From: a virus
Length of the DNA stretch: 43,550 nt
Reading direction: 5' to 3' (one strand)
IMG/VR virus record: IMGVR_UViG_3300022744_000046
Coordinates: 1-43,550 of that record
Below the pieces are notes generated by a model. The model saw only the letters and a list, made by a program, of their open reading frames with translations. It made no database searches and had not been told where the DNA came from. Below are positions 1 through 7,014 of the stretch, piece after piece. The position numbers were made by a program, and so were the translations under genes. Numbering within the stretch: the stretch's first letter is position 1; every line of letters starts with the position of its first letter.

Positions 1-1
1 C

Positions 2-121
2 AACCCCTACAGCACCACCGGCAGCCCGGGAAGCAGCCAGTCCACCAAGGACAAGGCCAACGCGCCGGATACACCCACTCAAAGCAAGGGCCCGGCAGCG
101 TCGTTGGTCCGCGTGATCTAA
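2..121 (+). CDS. C-terminal fragment of probable portal protein
   Basis: This is an open frame entering from the left edge and ending with TAA at 119-121; only 39 codons are visible. The residues are low-complexity and polar (Ser, Thr, Pro, Lys rich), as is common for a disordered tail of a head protein. The portal assignment is inferred from position: in lambda-like head modules the portal gene directly precedes the S49 prohead protease, which lies at 1098. No portal domain can be seen in the fragment. Its stop codon overlaps, on the opposite strand, the stop codon of the HNH gene, so an antisense cassette has been fitted exactly against its end. Confidence 0.45.
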   Translation, partial: NPYSTTGSPGSSQSTKDKANAPDTPTQSKGPAASLVRVI

Positions 122-942
122 GGAGAGGTTGTGGGGCCCTTCCAGTACAAACCCAAAACGACACCTCTTGCGGTGGTCCAAGACACTCCGAAGCGCCTTC
201 CGAGCTCGGCGTATGAGAGCGTACCGGCCAAGGAACGCATCTCCAATACGGAAGCAGGGGTGAGCTTCACCCGACGCCCCGTATTTACAAAGGGGTTGTT
301 AAGGGGCCGCTTCACTCGGTGGCGCTTCTGCACGTCGCTCCAGGTCAGTCCTGACGCAATGCAGCGCACAGCGACGACGGACATCCCAAATCTGCGGGAC
401 AGCTCAGGAATGTCTAAGGTGCCTGACGATATTCCGCTCTCCACCTCGACCTTCAGTCGTAAAGCTACTTCAGTCGATACTGATTGCCTGGGGACCGGAG
501 ACTTACGGCGTATTGGGTTGTATACGCCGTGGGCAGCTGCGTGGTCCATGTTTTCTTGGTTAGTAACCCACTCCAGGTTGTCCACTAGGTTGTTGGCCTT
601 ATTCAGGTCTTTATGGTTTACGAACTTCTTATCGCCGATGCTCGGTCCATGGAAGGCCTCGCAAACTAAACGGTGGACCAGCTTGTTCAACCGCTTGGCA
701 TTGTCCAGAGAGTACAGCCCCACTCTCATATACCCAGCGCGGTCGGGTGACTGCTTGAAGATCTTCTCGGGCTGTGGGTGCGCCCTGCCGTTAGCACGTA
801 TCAAGCAACGAGGAAGGCTTTTAACCCTGCCCAAGTTACTGACCTCGTATCGGCCTTCATACCCGACTACGGGCTTCCAAATCTCTTGTTCCATTTCCAA
901 CTCTTTTCGGCGGCTTTTGGGGTTTACGAACACGAAGGTCAC
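118..942 (-). CDS. Free-standing HNH homing endonuclease (NUMOD4 + HNH)
   Basis: This protein of up to 274 residues resembles free-standing phage homing endonucleases. The segment starting EIWKPVVGYEGRYEVSNLGR is a NUMOD4 motif. It is followed by an HNH_3-type core (HRLVCEAFHG, then NHKDLNKANNLVDNLEW). The C-terminal third carries two helix-turn-helix-like repeats (PELSRRFGMS and YAELGRRFGVS), probably for DNA recognition. The GTG at 942 overlaps the stop of the upstream ribbon-helix-helix gene (GTGA), which suggests coupling; an ATG at 894 that begins just before the NUMOD4 motif is an alternative start. The gene runs against all its late-gene neighbours and its TAG overlaps the portal stop. 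The family cuts phage-lacking alleles to spread itself; the target here is unknown. Confidence 0.85.
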   Translation of the reverse strand: MTFVFVNPKSRRKELEMEQEIWKPVVGYEGRYEVSNLGRVKSLPRCLIRANGRAHPQPEKIFKQSPDRAGYMRVGLYSLDNAKRLNKLVHRLVCEAFHGPSIGDKKFVNHKDLNKANNLVDNLEWVTNQENMDHAAAHGVYNPIRRKSPVPRQSVSTEVALRLKVEVESGISSGTLDIPELSRRFGMSVVAVRCIASGLTWSDVQKRHRVKRPLNNPFVNTGRRVKLTPASVLEMRSLAGTLSYAELGRRFGVSWTTARGVVLGLYWKGPTTSP

Positions 943-1067
943 TGACGCTTCAAGAACTCCTGTATCGCTTGACGAACAAGCTCTGAGACGGACACATCTC
1001 TTTGGTCTGCCAGCTTTTTCAGCTGCTCCAGGAGAGGCTCTGGTAGGAAGTAGTTGACTCTTTTCAT
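939..1067 (-). CDS. Small ribbon-helix-helix (Arc/CopG-like) DNA-binding protein
   Basis: This is a 42-residue protein. It opens with a short beta strand (KRVNYFLPEPLLEQLKKLA), then a helix, a turn (DVSVSEL) and a second helix (VRQAIQEFL), the standard ribbon-helix-helix layout of small dimeric repressors. Its TGA overlaps the GTG start of the HNH gene downstream, so the two form a compact cassette. It is divergent from the protease gene, with only 30 bp between the two starts, so a bound dimer could affect both. A TATGAT -10-like hexamer lies just upstream on the minus strand, without a good -35. The fold assignment is fairly secure; the regulatory role is inferred. Confidence 0.7.
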   Translation of the reverse strand: MKRVNYFLPEPLLEQLKKLADQRDVSVSELVRQAIQEFLKRQ

Positions 1068-1097
1068 GCCCACATCATACACACAAAAGGCATACAC

Positions 1098-2579
1098 ATG
1101 TTGCACGAGCTAGGAAAGTTCTGGGCCGGTAGTGAGGACCTGCTTCTGCAGTACGTCACGCAGGCCGCCATCCAGTTGAAGCACGGTTACCAGCCGCCGA
1201 GCCGCCCTCAGGACGACGAGCGATCGCGTTTACTGGACGTGCAAGGCTCTATCGCTGTTGTTGGTGTGCGTGGGTCGCTGACCAACGGGTCAGCCGGATA
1301 CGGCAACTACTCCACGACGTACTCAGAGATCCGAACAGCACTGATTCAGGCCGCTTCGGACCCATCGGTGAAAGCTGTCCTGTTGGACATCTCCTCTGGT
1401 GGCGGTGCTGTCAATGGGGTCAGCGACACCGCGCAGTTGATCCGTCAGGTTGACAAGATCAAACCCGTCTACGCCCACACGGACTCCAGCTGCTGCAGCG
1501 CGGCGTACTGGCTTGGGTCGTCTGCTCGAGCCATCTACGGGTCCGATACGGCCGAGGTCGGTTCCGTTGGCGTCATCACCGTCATGCAGAGCTACAAGCG
1601 CATGTACGAGGAGATGGGTATTGACACCGCCGTGATTCGCTCTGGCGAGTTCAAGGCCCAAGGGCATCCACTCGACAAGCTGAACGAAAAATCCCAAGCA
1701 GCTGTTCAGGCTCAGCTCGACCAACTCTACGGCATGTTTGCCGGCTACGTCGCCGAGCGACGCGGCATGAACATCGACACGTTCAACAAGACGGCCGGCG
1801 AGGGCCGCGTGTTCATCGGCGCCAAAGGCGTTGAGGCCGGCCTGCTGGATGGCGTGACGAGCTTCGACAAGCTGATCTCCCGTGTGGAATCCGACATTCA
1901 ACCTGAGCCACGGAACGCGTTTACGCGCATGTCTGCGCCCCAAAACGCCGTTGCACAAGCCTCTGCAGAAATTTTTGCAGCAGGGGGGATTGCTTTTTCT
2001 CAAAACCCTCTCCAGTCTGGATCGAACGTCATTCAAGGTACCACCATGAAGAAAGCCCTCACTGAACAGCAATTGGCCGCACTGGCCGAAGGCGCCGGTG
2101 CAGCCGTAGAGGCTTCCATCGAGCAGCCTGAGCAAGCAGCTGCCCCCGCAGCGGAAGCCTCTCAAGCCGAACCGGAAGCCGCACAGGCGCCCGAAGCCTC
2201 CGCCGCTCCCGAAACATCCATCGTCCAAGTCCTGCAGGCGCAGTTGCAAGCCTCTCAGGACAAGGTCATCGAGCTGTCCGTCGAGATGAAGTCTATGAAG
2301 GCTGAGCTCGAGGGCGCCAAGAACGCAAACGCGGGTCTGCGCTTCATTGCACAGGCCAGCGTTGACCGCATGAAAGTGGCTCTGGGCATGCCCGGTGGCG
2401 TGGCCGCAGCCAATGACGAGGCCTTGTTGGCCGAGCACGGCACTCTGCGCTCGACTTTCGAGGCCAAGTTCAAGTCTGGCGGTGTTGCAGCGGTTTCCGC
2501 TGCAGCGCCTCAGGAAGGGGCAGTCTCGCAGCCGGATCCGGCTCGTCAGGCCCGTATTCAAGCGACTCGCCTCAAGTAA
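1098..2579 (+). CDS. Prohead protease, peptidase family S49 (lambda C-like), with C-terminal scaffold region
   Basis: This 493-residue protein has an S49/SppA-ClpP fold domain at about residues 45-265. The candidate nucleophile is Ser134 in SCCSAAYWLGSSA, and the general base is Lys186 in RSGEFKAQGHPLDK. The glycine-rich DISSGGGAVNG segment and the GSVGVI strand are typical of the family. In lambda-like phages this enzyme cleaves the scaffold and portal during prohead maturation. Residues 317-493 are Ala/Glu/Gln rich with a predicted coiled coil, and are also encoded as a separate nested gene from 2046. The ATG at 1098 has an AAAGG ribosome site 7 nt upstream. A copy of the phage's 37-bp repeat element lies within the coding sequence at 1984-2020. 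Confidence 0.9.
   Translation: MLHELGKFWAGSEDLLLQYVTQAAIQLKHGYQPPSRPQDDERSRLLDVQGSIAVVGVRGSLTNGSAGYGNYSTTYSEIRTALIQAASDPSVKAVLLDISSGGGAVNGVSDTAQLIRQVDKIKPVYAHTDSSCCSAAYWLGSSARAIYGSDTAEVGSVGVITVMQSYKRMYEEMGIDTAVIRSGEFKAQGHPLDKLNEKSQAAVQAQLDQLYGMFAGYVAERRGMNIDTFNKTAGEGRVFIGAKGVEAGLLDGVTSFDKLISRVESDIQPEPRNAFTRMSAPQNAVAQASAEIFAAGGIAFSQNPLQSGSNVIQGTTMKKALTEQQLAALAEGAGAAVEASIEQPEQAAAPAAEASQAEPEAAQAPEASAAPETSIVQVLQAQLQASQDKVIELSVEMKSMKAELEGAKNANAGLRFIAQASVDRMKVALGMPGGVAAANDEALLAEHGTLRSTFEAKFKSGGVAAVSAAAPQEGAVSQPDPARQARIQATRLK
1984..2020 (+). promoter_or_regulatory. 37-bp bipartite late-gene element, copy 1 (inside protease gene)
   Basis: GGGGGATTG (1984-1992), a 19-nt spacer, then CCAGTCTGG (2012-2020). 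It is read through in frame by the protease gene and ends 25 nt before the nested scaffold ATG at 2046. The spacer has a weak TTTT/AAAA dyad (1994-1997 with 2002-2005). Here the bases after ATTG are CTTT rather than ACT. The placement supports a promoter or other start-linked signal for the scaffold. Confidence 0.75.
2046..2579 (+). CDS. Nested scaffold protein (lambda Nu3-like), in frame with protease C-terminus
   Basis: An in-frame ATG at 2046 has AAGG 7 nt upstream and would give a 177-residue protein identical to the protease C-terminus. It starts KKALTEQQLAALAEGAG, continues with an Ala/Glu/Pro-rich stretch, then a likely coiled coil (VLQAQLQASQDKVIELSVE) and a basic C-terminal end. These are properties of head scaffolds. 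The arrangement matches lambda, where Nu3 starts within gene C and shares its C-terminus. The strongest local evidence is the copy of the repeat element placed immediately before this ATG, as it is before four other late genes. Scaffold expression in excess over protease would be expected. Confidence 0.75.
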   Translation: MKKALTEQQLAALAEGAGAAVEASIEQPEQAAAPAAEASQAEPEAAQAPEASAAPETSIVQVLQAQLQASQDKVIELSVEMKSMKAELEGAKNANAGLRFIAQASVDRMKVALGMPGGVAAANDEALLAEHGTLRSTFEAKFKSGGVAAVSAAAPQEGAVSQPDPARQARIQATRLK

Positions 2580-2592
2580 GGAGTAACTCACC

Positions 2593-3075
2593 ATGGCGAA
2601 ATTCAAGTTCGGACCCTTGGTCGATTCGACCGAAGTCATCACTGCCCGTACCGCTGACGGTACGGGCGCATCCAACCAACTGCTGGACGCCGACACCGGC
2701 AAGTTCCTGAAGCTCAAAGGCGACAGCCAGTATGGTCTGTGCGCTGTGGGCGACGAGATCGAGGGCGTGTTGGTAGCCGCCAACTATCCCGCTCCCGCCG
2801 ACGGCTACAACCTCGGCTCTGTGGCAGTTGAAGGACGCGTTCGCGTGACTCTGGACGGTCTGCAGGCTACGCCCGGCACCGGTGTGATCGCTGTTGGCGA
2901 CTACGTTGTGTGTGGCACCGTTGTCGCACGCGGTACCGCTCTGGGCACCGGTGTGTACCCCAAGGTCTGCAAGGCTACTGCCGCTGGCAACACCTTGAAC
3001 TTCAAGTGGCGCGTGGTGTCTCTGGACGGCACGACAGCAGTGGGTCAAACCGCTGTGATCGAATCCCTCTGCTGA
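2593..3075 (+). CDS. Probable head decoration protein
   Basis: This 160-residue protein lies between the protease/scaffold gene and the major capsid gene, the place of gpD in lambda-like phages. It is rich in small residues and short beta strands (for example VGDEIEGVLVAANY, GRVRVTLDGLQATPGTG) and has no membrane segment or catalytic motif. The ATG follows AAGGAG, which overlaps the upstream stop codon; the spacing sequence GGAGTAACTC is nearly the same as that before the capsid gene, suggesting similar high translation. Decoration proteins bind outside the expanded capsid and stabilise it. The role is inferred from position and composition; I cannot identify the family with certainty. Confidence 0.6.
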   Translation: MAKFKFGPLVDSTEVITARTADGTGASNQLLDADTGKFLKLKGDSQYGLCAVGDEIEGVLVAANYPAPADGYNLGSVAVEGRVRVTLDGLQATPGTGVIAVGDYVVCGTVVARGTALGTGVYPKVCKATAAGNTLNFKWRVVSLDGTTAVGQTAVIESLC

Positions 3076-3090
3076 TCAGCGGCGCAGCTC

Positions 3091-3113
3091 AACAACAAGA
3101 ACAACAGGAGTAA
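3091..3113 (+). promoter_or_regulatory. A/C-rich translational leader and RBS of the capsid gene
   Basis: Bases 3091-3101 read AACAACAAGAA, followed by CAACAGGAG and TAACTCC before the ATG at 3118. The leader should be unstructured and ends in a strong AGGAG. The same 11-mer occurs on the minus strand before the polymerase and ligase starts. Confidence 0.55.
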
Positions 3114-3117
3114 CTCC

Positions 3118-4293
3118 ATGAGCCTCGTTTACATCGCCGCAAACGGCGACAAGTTGCCAGTCGACCTGTCGCTGGATCTGTACAAAGACGCCGCAGACGC
3201 GGGTCAAAGCCTGCCTCAGCTGCTGGCCAATCGCTACCCCACCAACGCCGAAAAGCATGGCTCGACCTACGAGCAGCTGATGGAACAGTGTGGTGTGTTC
3301 GTCAAGGGCAACAAGGAATTCGGCATCCGCGCAAGCACGATGCAAGAAGTCCTGGCACCCAAGGAAGCCAATGGCCTGATCACACGCGAAGGCATCCCCG
3401 CATCGCGCATTCTGTTCCCTGCCACCATTCTCGGCATCATCGAGAACAAGCTGGCTGTGGACCTGACCTCTGACGCCGACGCCTTCAACGGCTTGGTGGC
3501 TCAGGACGACACCATCGCTACCGACAAGTTCGAGCGCCCTGTGCTCAACTTCTCCGAAGCTGAAAAGGGTCGTGCGATGCCTGTGGCCCAGTTGGCCAAG
3601 CCCCAGACCATGCTGAGCATCACTGCCAGCGACAAGTCGATGCGTATCCCCACGTGGGGTATCGGTATGGAGATCTCCGAGCAAGCCTTGGCCTCCACAC
3701 CTATCGACCTGGTAGGTCTGGCCATGGCTCGTCAAGCCGCTGTGGAGAAGAACGAACGTGCCCACAACTTCATCCTGTCCCTGTTGAACGGTGACGTGGA
3801 TCTGGGTATGGCCGCTCTGAGCACCATCTCCAACAAGGTCGTGACCGCTGTGTCTCTGGACAGCACCTCCACCACCGGCATCAGCCACAAGGCTTGGATC
3901 AAGTGGCTGGGCACCAACAGCAAGAAGCGCAAGATCACCCACGTGGTGACCGACGTTGAAGGCATGTTGGCCATCGAGCTGCGCTCCGGTCGCCCCAACT
4001 ACAGCGACAACATCAACGGTGTGACTCAACGCACCAACACCACCTTCAATGTGGCCAACCCCAAGTGGGAAAGCAACGTGACGGTGATCCTGATCGAAAA
4101 CGCCAGCTGGCCTGCCGGCACCATCATGGGCGTCGACGCACGTTACGGCGTGCACCGCGTGTCCAGCCTGATGGCCCAGTACAGCGCCGTCGAGCAGTTC
4201 GCCCTGCGCCGTGCCACTGCCCTGCGCGTGGACTCCGGCGAGATGGCTTACCGCCTGTTCGACGAGGCGTTCGAGGTTCTGACCTACTCCTGA
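3118..4293 (+). CDS. Major capsid protein (HK97 fold)
   Basis: This 391-residue protein builds the icosahedral head. It has the look of an HK97-fold capsid protein: an N-terminal helical region with KDAADAGQSLPQLL, an E-loop-like segment around PVLNFSEAEKGRAMP, a P-domain helix (LVGLAMARQAAVEKNERAHNF), and a C-terminal part with INGVTQRTNTTFNVANP and a receding A-domain. Its place after the decoration protein and before the connector genes matches lambda E. The gene has a strong RBS after an A/C-rich leader, and a strong terminator 15 nt after its stop, which together suggest very high and separately controlled expression. A long antisense open frame on the minus strand here is a codon-bias shadow. 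Confidence 0.88.
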   Translation: MSLVYIAANGDKLPVDLSLDLYKDAADAGQSLPQLLANRYPTNAEKHGSTYEQLMEQCGVFVKGNKEFGIRASTMQEVLAPKEANGLITREGIPASRILFPATILGIIENKLAVDLTSDADAFNGLVAQDDTIATDKFERPVLNFSEAEKGRAMPVAQLAKPQTMLSITASDKSMRIPTWGIGMEISEQALASTPIDLVGLAMARQAAVEKNERAHNFILSLLNGDVDLGMAALSTISNKVVTAVSLDSTSTTGISHKAWIKWLGTNSKKRKITHVVTDVEGMLAIELRSGRPNYSDNINGVTQRTNTTFNVANPKWESNVTVILIENASWPAGTIMGVDARYGVHRVSSLMAQYSAVEQFALRRATALRVDSGEMAYRLFDEAFEVLTYS

Positions 4294-4307
4294 TAGGTCT
4301 GAATGAG

Positions 4308-4334
4308 GAGGGCGGCTTTGGCCGCCCTCTTTTT
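4308..4334 (+). terminator. Intrinsic terminator after the capsid gene
   Basis: A 9-bp stem GAGGGCGGC (4308-4316) and GCCGCCCTC (4321-4329) closes a TTTG loop and is followed by TTTTT (4330-4334). It should end or reduce transcription after the major capsid gene and so lower expression of the connector genes. Confidence 0.85.
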
Positions 4335-4358
4335 CTCCACCACCGCAAGGAAACCAAA

Positions 4359-4598
4359 ATGAGTGACGTAGACACCGCCAAGACTGACCACGTGCAGCCG
4401 GAAACCACATCAGGGAAGCCACCCAAAGCAACGAAAGAAGCAAAGCCAAAGGTTGCTCGCGTGCGCTCTCTCGTCGGCGACTTCCTGATCCTGCACAGCA
4501 ACACCCGCATCGGCGACGGCGAGGAGAAGAAGGTCGAGATCGACCCTTGGGTCCAGCTTCAGATCGATTCAGGCAAGCTCGAAATCGTGGTCGACTAA
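4359..4598 (+). CDS. Small hypothetical head-tail region protein
   Basis: This is a 79-residue protein starting at an ATG preceded by AAGGAAACC. The first 35 residues are polar and rich in Lys, Thr and Pro and are probably disordered. The remaining part (VRSLVGDFLILHSNTRIGDG, then VEIDPWVQLQIDSGKLEIVVD) looks like a compact beta-rich domain. It lies between the capsid terminator and the first connector gene, where many siphoviruses carry a small unassigned head or connector protein. I do not recognise a named family. A longer frame open from 4065 runs over the capsid gene and terminator and is not credible as the real start. Confidence 0.65.
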   Translation: MSDVDTAKTDHVQPETTSGKPPKATKEAKPKVARVRSLVGDFLILHSNTRIGDGEEKKVEIDPWVQLQIDSGKLEIVVD

Positions 4599-4619
4599 TA
4601 CCCTTGGCGGGGTTTCGGC

Positions 4620-5114
4620 ATGGCTTTGACACCTTACTGCACCAACGACGAAGTTCGTGCTGTCCTCGGTATCACGCAGAGTGAGATCAAGGACGAAGTG
4701 CTGGACTTGCCCATCTACGAGATGGGCTTGAAGCGAGAACTCAACCGGATCTCGCCGTCACTGCCTGCCGCTTTTTCCACCGTCAATGGGCTGTCCGCCC
4801 TGACCAGTGCGGAGCAGACCTTCAAGGAAGCTGTTCAGGTCTTCTCCGTCTACGCGGTGGCGCGACAGGCGGGAGCTCCACTTGGCCTTTCCGCGCCAAA
4901 GAGCCTCAATGACGACAAGTCCGGGTTCAGCCGATACGCAGATTCACCCTACCGTGACGTCCTCGAACGAGTCGACATGATGTTCCAACAGGCGCGGCAA
5001 GACCTTGTGGATGCTTTCGCCGCCTACGCTGGGGCGACTTCAGCGGCATTCTACGGAATGCCTGCTGGACTCGCCTTGTCGAGCCGATCCTATGACCCTG
5101 TAACCGGAGCGTGA
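4620..5114 (+). CDS. Head-tail connector (adaptor) protein
   Basis: This 164-residue, mostly helical protein starts with a segment around YCTNDEVRAVLGIT, a pattern seen in gp6/gp15-type adaptor proteins that bind below the portal. The middle has a long helix region (AEQTFKEAVQVFSVYAVARQAG), and the C-terminal part is Ala/Tyr/Ser rich. It is first in the connector series and is followed by a stopper-like, a tail-completion and a tail-terminator gene in the usual order. Its stop is next to the following start, so translation is probably coupled. The adaptor role rests on order, size and the N-terminal pattern. Confidence 0.6.
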   Translation: MALTPYCTNDEVRAVLGITQSEIKDEVLDLPIYEMGLKRELNRISPSLPAAFSTVNGLSALTSAEQTFKEAVQVFSVYAVARQAGAPLGLSAPKSLNDDKSGFSRYADSPYRDVLERVDMMFQQARQDLVDAFAAYAGATSAAFYGMPAGLALSSRSYDPVTGA

Positions 5115-5116
5115 CC

Positions 5117-5947
5117 ATGGAGCTGGTCGACGTCGCCAGCTTCTTTGACAAGATCCCTGCGCGGGATCCAGTCTCTGGCGCTTTGCTGTTTCACTGCCAG
5201 ATCCTGGCCTTCGACGAGAGCAAGCGGGACGCCTACACGGCCTACCGCCGTATCCTTTCTGTCCACCCAGACACAGTGGTTCCGGTGGGCCGGGTCATCA
5301 GCGCCTACGGCACCAAGTGGATGATCGGTGAGGGACAATCTGACGGCTGGGAGAATGAACACCGCCGCAAACATGTGCTCCATAAAGTGACAGGTCAGGT
5401 GTCTGTGTACCGCCTGTCAGGCTTCCTCACCGGTACACCTGCTGCACAGGTGTGGGGCGATGTACAGTGGGTTGCGGACAAGAAAGAGATGGAGGTTTCC
5501 AGCCGGACCCCACAAAAGTTCGCCGCCATCCTGCCGTCCAGCACCACAGTCCAGTTGGGCGATGTGATCGTTCTGGGTGAAACAACCGTTTTGGTGGGTG
5601 CCCGTACCACCCACGCCTCCGGGTTCGTGCAGGCTGAGGGCACGGAGCAGGGGATGCCTGACGCGGCGTCCGTCACCCTGACCACCCGCACATACTCTCC
5701 GGCGGCCGGCGGTTACACCAGTCCGACGAACACTGCCGTCAGTGCGTGGCGTGTGCGGTGGCAGGATATGTTTGCGTACGATGACCAGCTCGACGAGCGT
5801 TACCAAGAGGGCGATTGCACCTGGGTGCTGCCAGCCTCTGCCACCGTGTCCACCGCCACAGAGATTACCTACGGCGCGTTCAAGTACACCGTGCTGGCCA
5901 TCCGCGAAGAGTTTGGCTGCAAGTTGATCCACGCGAGGCAGCGGTGA
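5117..5947 (+). CDS. Head closure (stopper-like) protein
   Basis: This 276-residue beta-rich protein is in the position of the head-tail stopper. It opens with ELVDVASFFDKIPARDPVSGALLFHCQ and carries several segments of the type WMIGEGQSDGWE and VLVGARTTHASGF. The ATG at 5117 has GGAG 8 nt upstream; a GTG at 5111 in the same frame overlaps the upstream stop but is too close to that site. The gene is longer than many stoppers, so it may carry an extra domain from about residue 100 to 200. Its stop overlaps the next start as GTGA. The assignment depends mainly on gene order. Confidence 0.5.
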   Translation: MELVDVASFFDKIPARDPVSGALLFHCQILAFDESKRDAYTAYRRILSVHPDTVVPVGRVISAYGTKWMIGEGQSDGWENEHRRKHVLHKVTGQVSVYRLSGFLTGTPAAQVWGDVQWVADKKEMEVSSRTPQKFAAILPSSTTVQLGDVIVLGETTVLVGARTTHASGFVQAEGTEQGMPDAASVTLTTRTYSPAAGGYTSPTNTAVSAWRVRWQDMFAYDDQLDERYQEGDCTWVLPASATVSTATEITYGAFKYTVLAIREEFGCKLIHARQR

Positions 5948-6531
5948 AGGTTGATCTGCGGTCATTCGATAAGGCCTCCGCCATGGTCATTCTCCGGGCG
6001 GAGGAGACACTCGTGGCGGAGTACCGTGATGTTGCTAGAGAGATATTCTGGCGCATCCTGAATGAAACCCCGCAGTTCACGGGCAGGGCGACGGCGCACT
6101 GGCAGGTCGGGATAGACGCACCAGATCTGAGCTACCAAGACGACTCTGTGGGGAAGGTGGTCAATATGTTGACCGGCCGCCACAAGAAGAACGGTCAGTT
6201 CTACAAAGCAGATTCAGCTCTATCCAAGGGGCACCAAGATGCTGTAATGGCTGCGTGGGCGCGCAACGAGCACAAGTTTGATCTGATCAAGCGCAGATCC
6301 AAGGTATTCTTTTCCAACAACGTGCAGGGTGACACGGACGGCGGCAAGAGAAGTGAGAACTACATCACATCTCTGCAGGAGTCTGGGTACTGGGTAGAGA
6401 AGCTACGTGGCGTGAACAAGCCCTATGAAACAGTGGCTGAGACCATCATGTTGGTTCAGCTAGCCCGCTCACCGACTGGCCGAGGCCCGTTCACATTCAG
6501 AGGAAGCCGGCAGGCATTCACCAACCTATGA
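5944..6531 (+). CDS. Tail completion / neck protein (HK97 gp10-like)
   Basis: This 195-residue protein starts at GTG 5944, overlapping the upstream TGA. Around residues 25-55 it has an amphipathic helix ending in EIFWRILNETPQFTGRATAH, the pattern found near the N-terminus of gp10-type neck and tail-completion proteins. It continues with a basic middle part (NEHKFDLIKRRSKVFFSNN) and ends in a conserved-looking GPFTFRG segment. Its stop overlaps the start of the tail terminator gene. A longer frame begins at 5815 within the upstream gene and is not needed. The protein is expected at the head-tail junction. Confidence 0.65.
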   Translation: MKVDLRSFDKASAMVILRAEETLVAEYRDVAREIFWRILNETPQFTGRATAHWQVGIDAPDLSYQDDSVGKVVNMLTGRHKKNGQFYKADSALSKGHQDAVMAAWARNEHKFDLIKRRSKVFFSNNVQGDTDGGKRSENYITSLQESGYWVEKLRGVNKPYETVAETIMLVQLARSPTGRGPFTFRGSRQAFTNL

Positions 6532-6932
6532 CCACGCAAGCCTTCCGATCTGCCGTCTTCTCCCTGCTCGATGGCCACCTGTCTGCCAACCACCCCGGCG
6601 TGTTCGTCATGTGGGAGAACGGGCCGGAGGTGGATGAAGCCTCCGTCGGCGACCTCTTTGTCGATGTTGAGCTGCGCTTCTATGGGGCGCAGCTGATTGA
6701 GGTGGGGCAGGGCGGCAGAGGTCGGCACAGCGGGGCCATCAGTGTGGACGTCTACGCCAAGCAGGCCACCGGAACAGCCAGCGGGGATGAGATCGTCGAT
6801 GGCTTGGTCTCCCTGTTGAAGTCCAAGCGGCTAGCAGGCGGCATCACCACGATGCCCCAGCGCAAAGTGCCCAACCCGGCAAAGGGCTGGCACCGAACAG
6901 GGGTCTTGGTTCCCTTCCTTCTCAACGAATAA
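6528..6932 (+). CDS. Tail terminator protein (lambda U-like)
   Basis: This 134-residue alpha/beta protein has a beta strand GDLFVDVELRFYGAQ, a small-residue loop (GQGGRGRHSGAI), a strand SVDVYAKQATGT and a helix DEIVDGLVSLLKSKRLAGG. This fits tail terminators, which form a hexameric ring capping the finished tail tube and joining it to the head. It overlaps the upstream gene by 4 nt and lies directly before the tail tube gene, as U lies before V in lambda. The second copy of the 37-bp repeat element follows its stop. Confidence 0.7.
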   Translation: MTTQAFRSAVFSLLDGHLSANHPGVFVMWENGPEVDEASVGDLFVDVELRFYGAQLIEVGQGGRGRHSGAISVDVYAKQATGTASGDEIVDGLVSLLKSKRLAGGITTMPQRKVPNPAKGWHRTGVLVPFLLNE

Positions 6933-6944
6933 TTTTTTCGTATA

Positions 6945-6981
6945 GGGGGATTGCTTTTTTCGAAAAGCTCGTCCAGTCTGG
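6945..6981 (+). promoter_or_regulatory. 37-bp bipartite late-gene element, copy 2 (before tail tube gene)
   Basis: GGGGGATTG (6945-6953), a 19-nt spacer, then CCAGTCTGG (6973-6981); the tail tube ATG is 33 nt further on. The spacer and last G of the first block form a perfect 6-bp hairpin GCTTTT-TTCG-AAAAGC (6953-6968) with a UUCG-type tetraloop. An A/T-rich stretch follows the tail terminator stop just upstream. Confidence 0.8.
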
Positions 6982-7014
6982 TTTGAAACATTTTCTGCCT
7001 GATTGGAGATACCC

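Noticed and set aside
131-1057. Long plus-strand open frame over the HNH cassette
   Set aside because: It is antisense to the HNH and RHH genes, has no domain pattern and its composition looks like a codon shadow.
3076-4632. 518-codon minus-strand open frame opposite the capsid gene
   Set aside because: It mirrors the strongly biased capsid codons, crosses the terminator and has no protein-like motifs.
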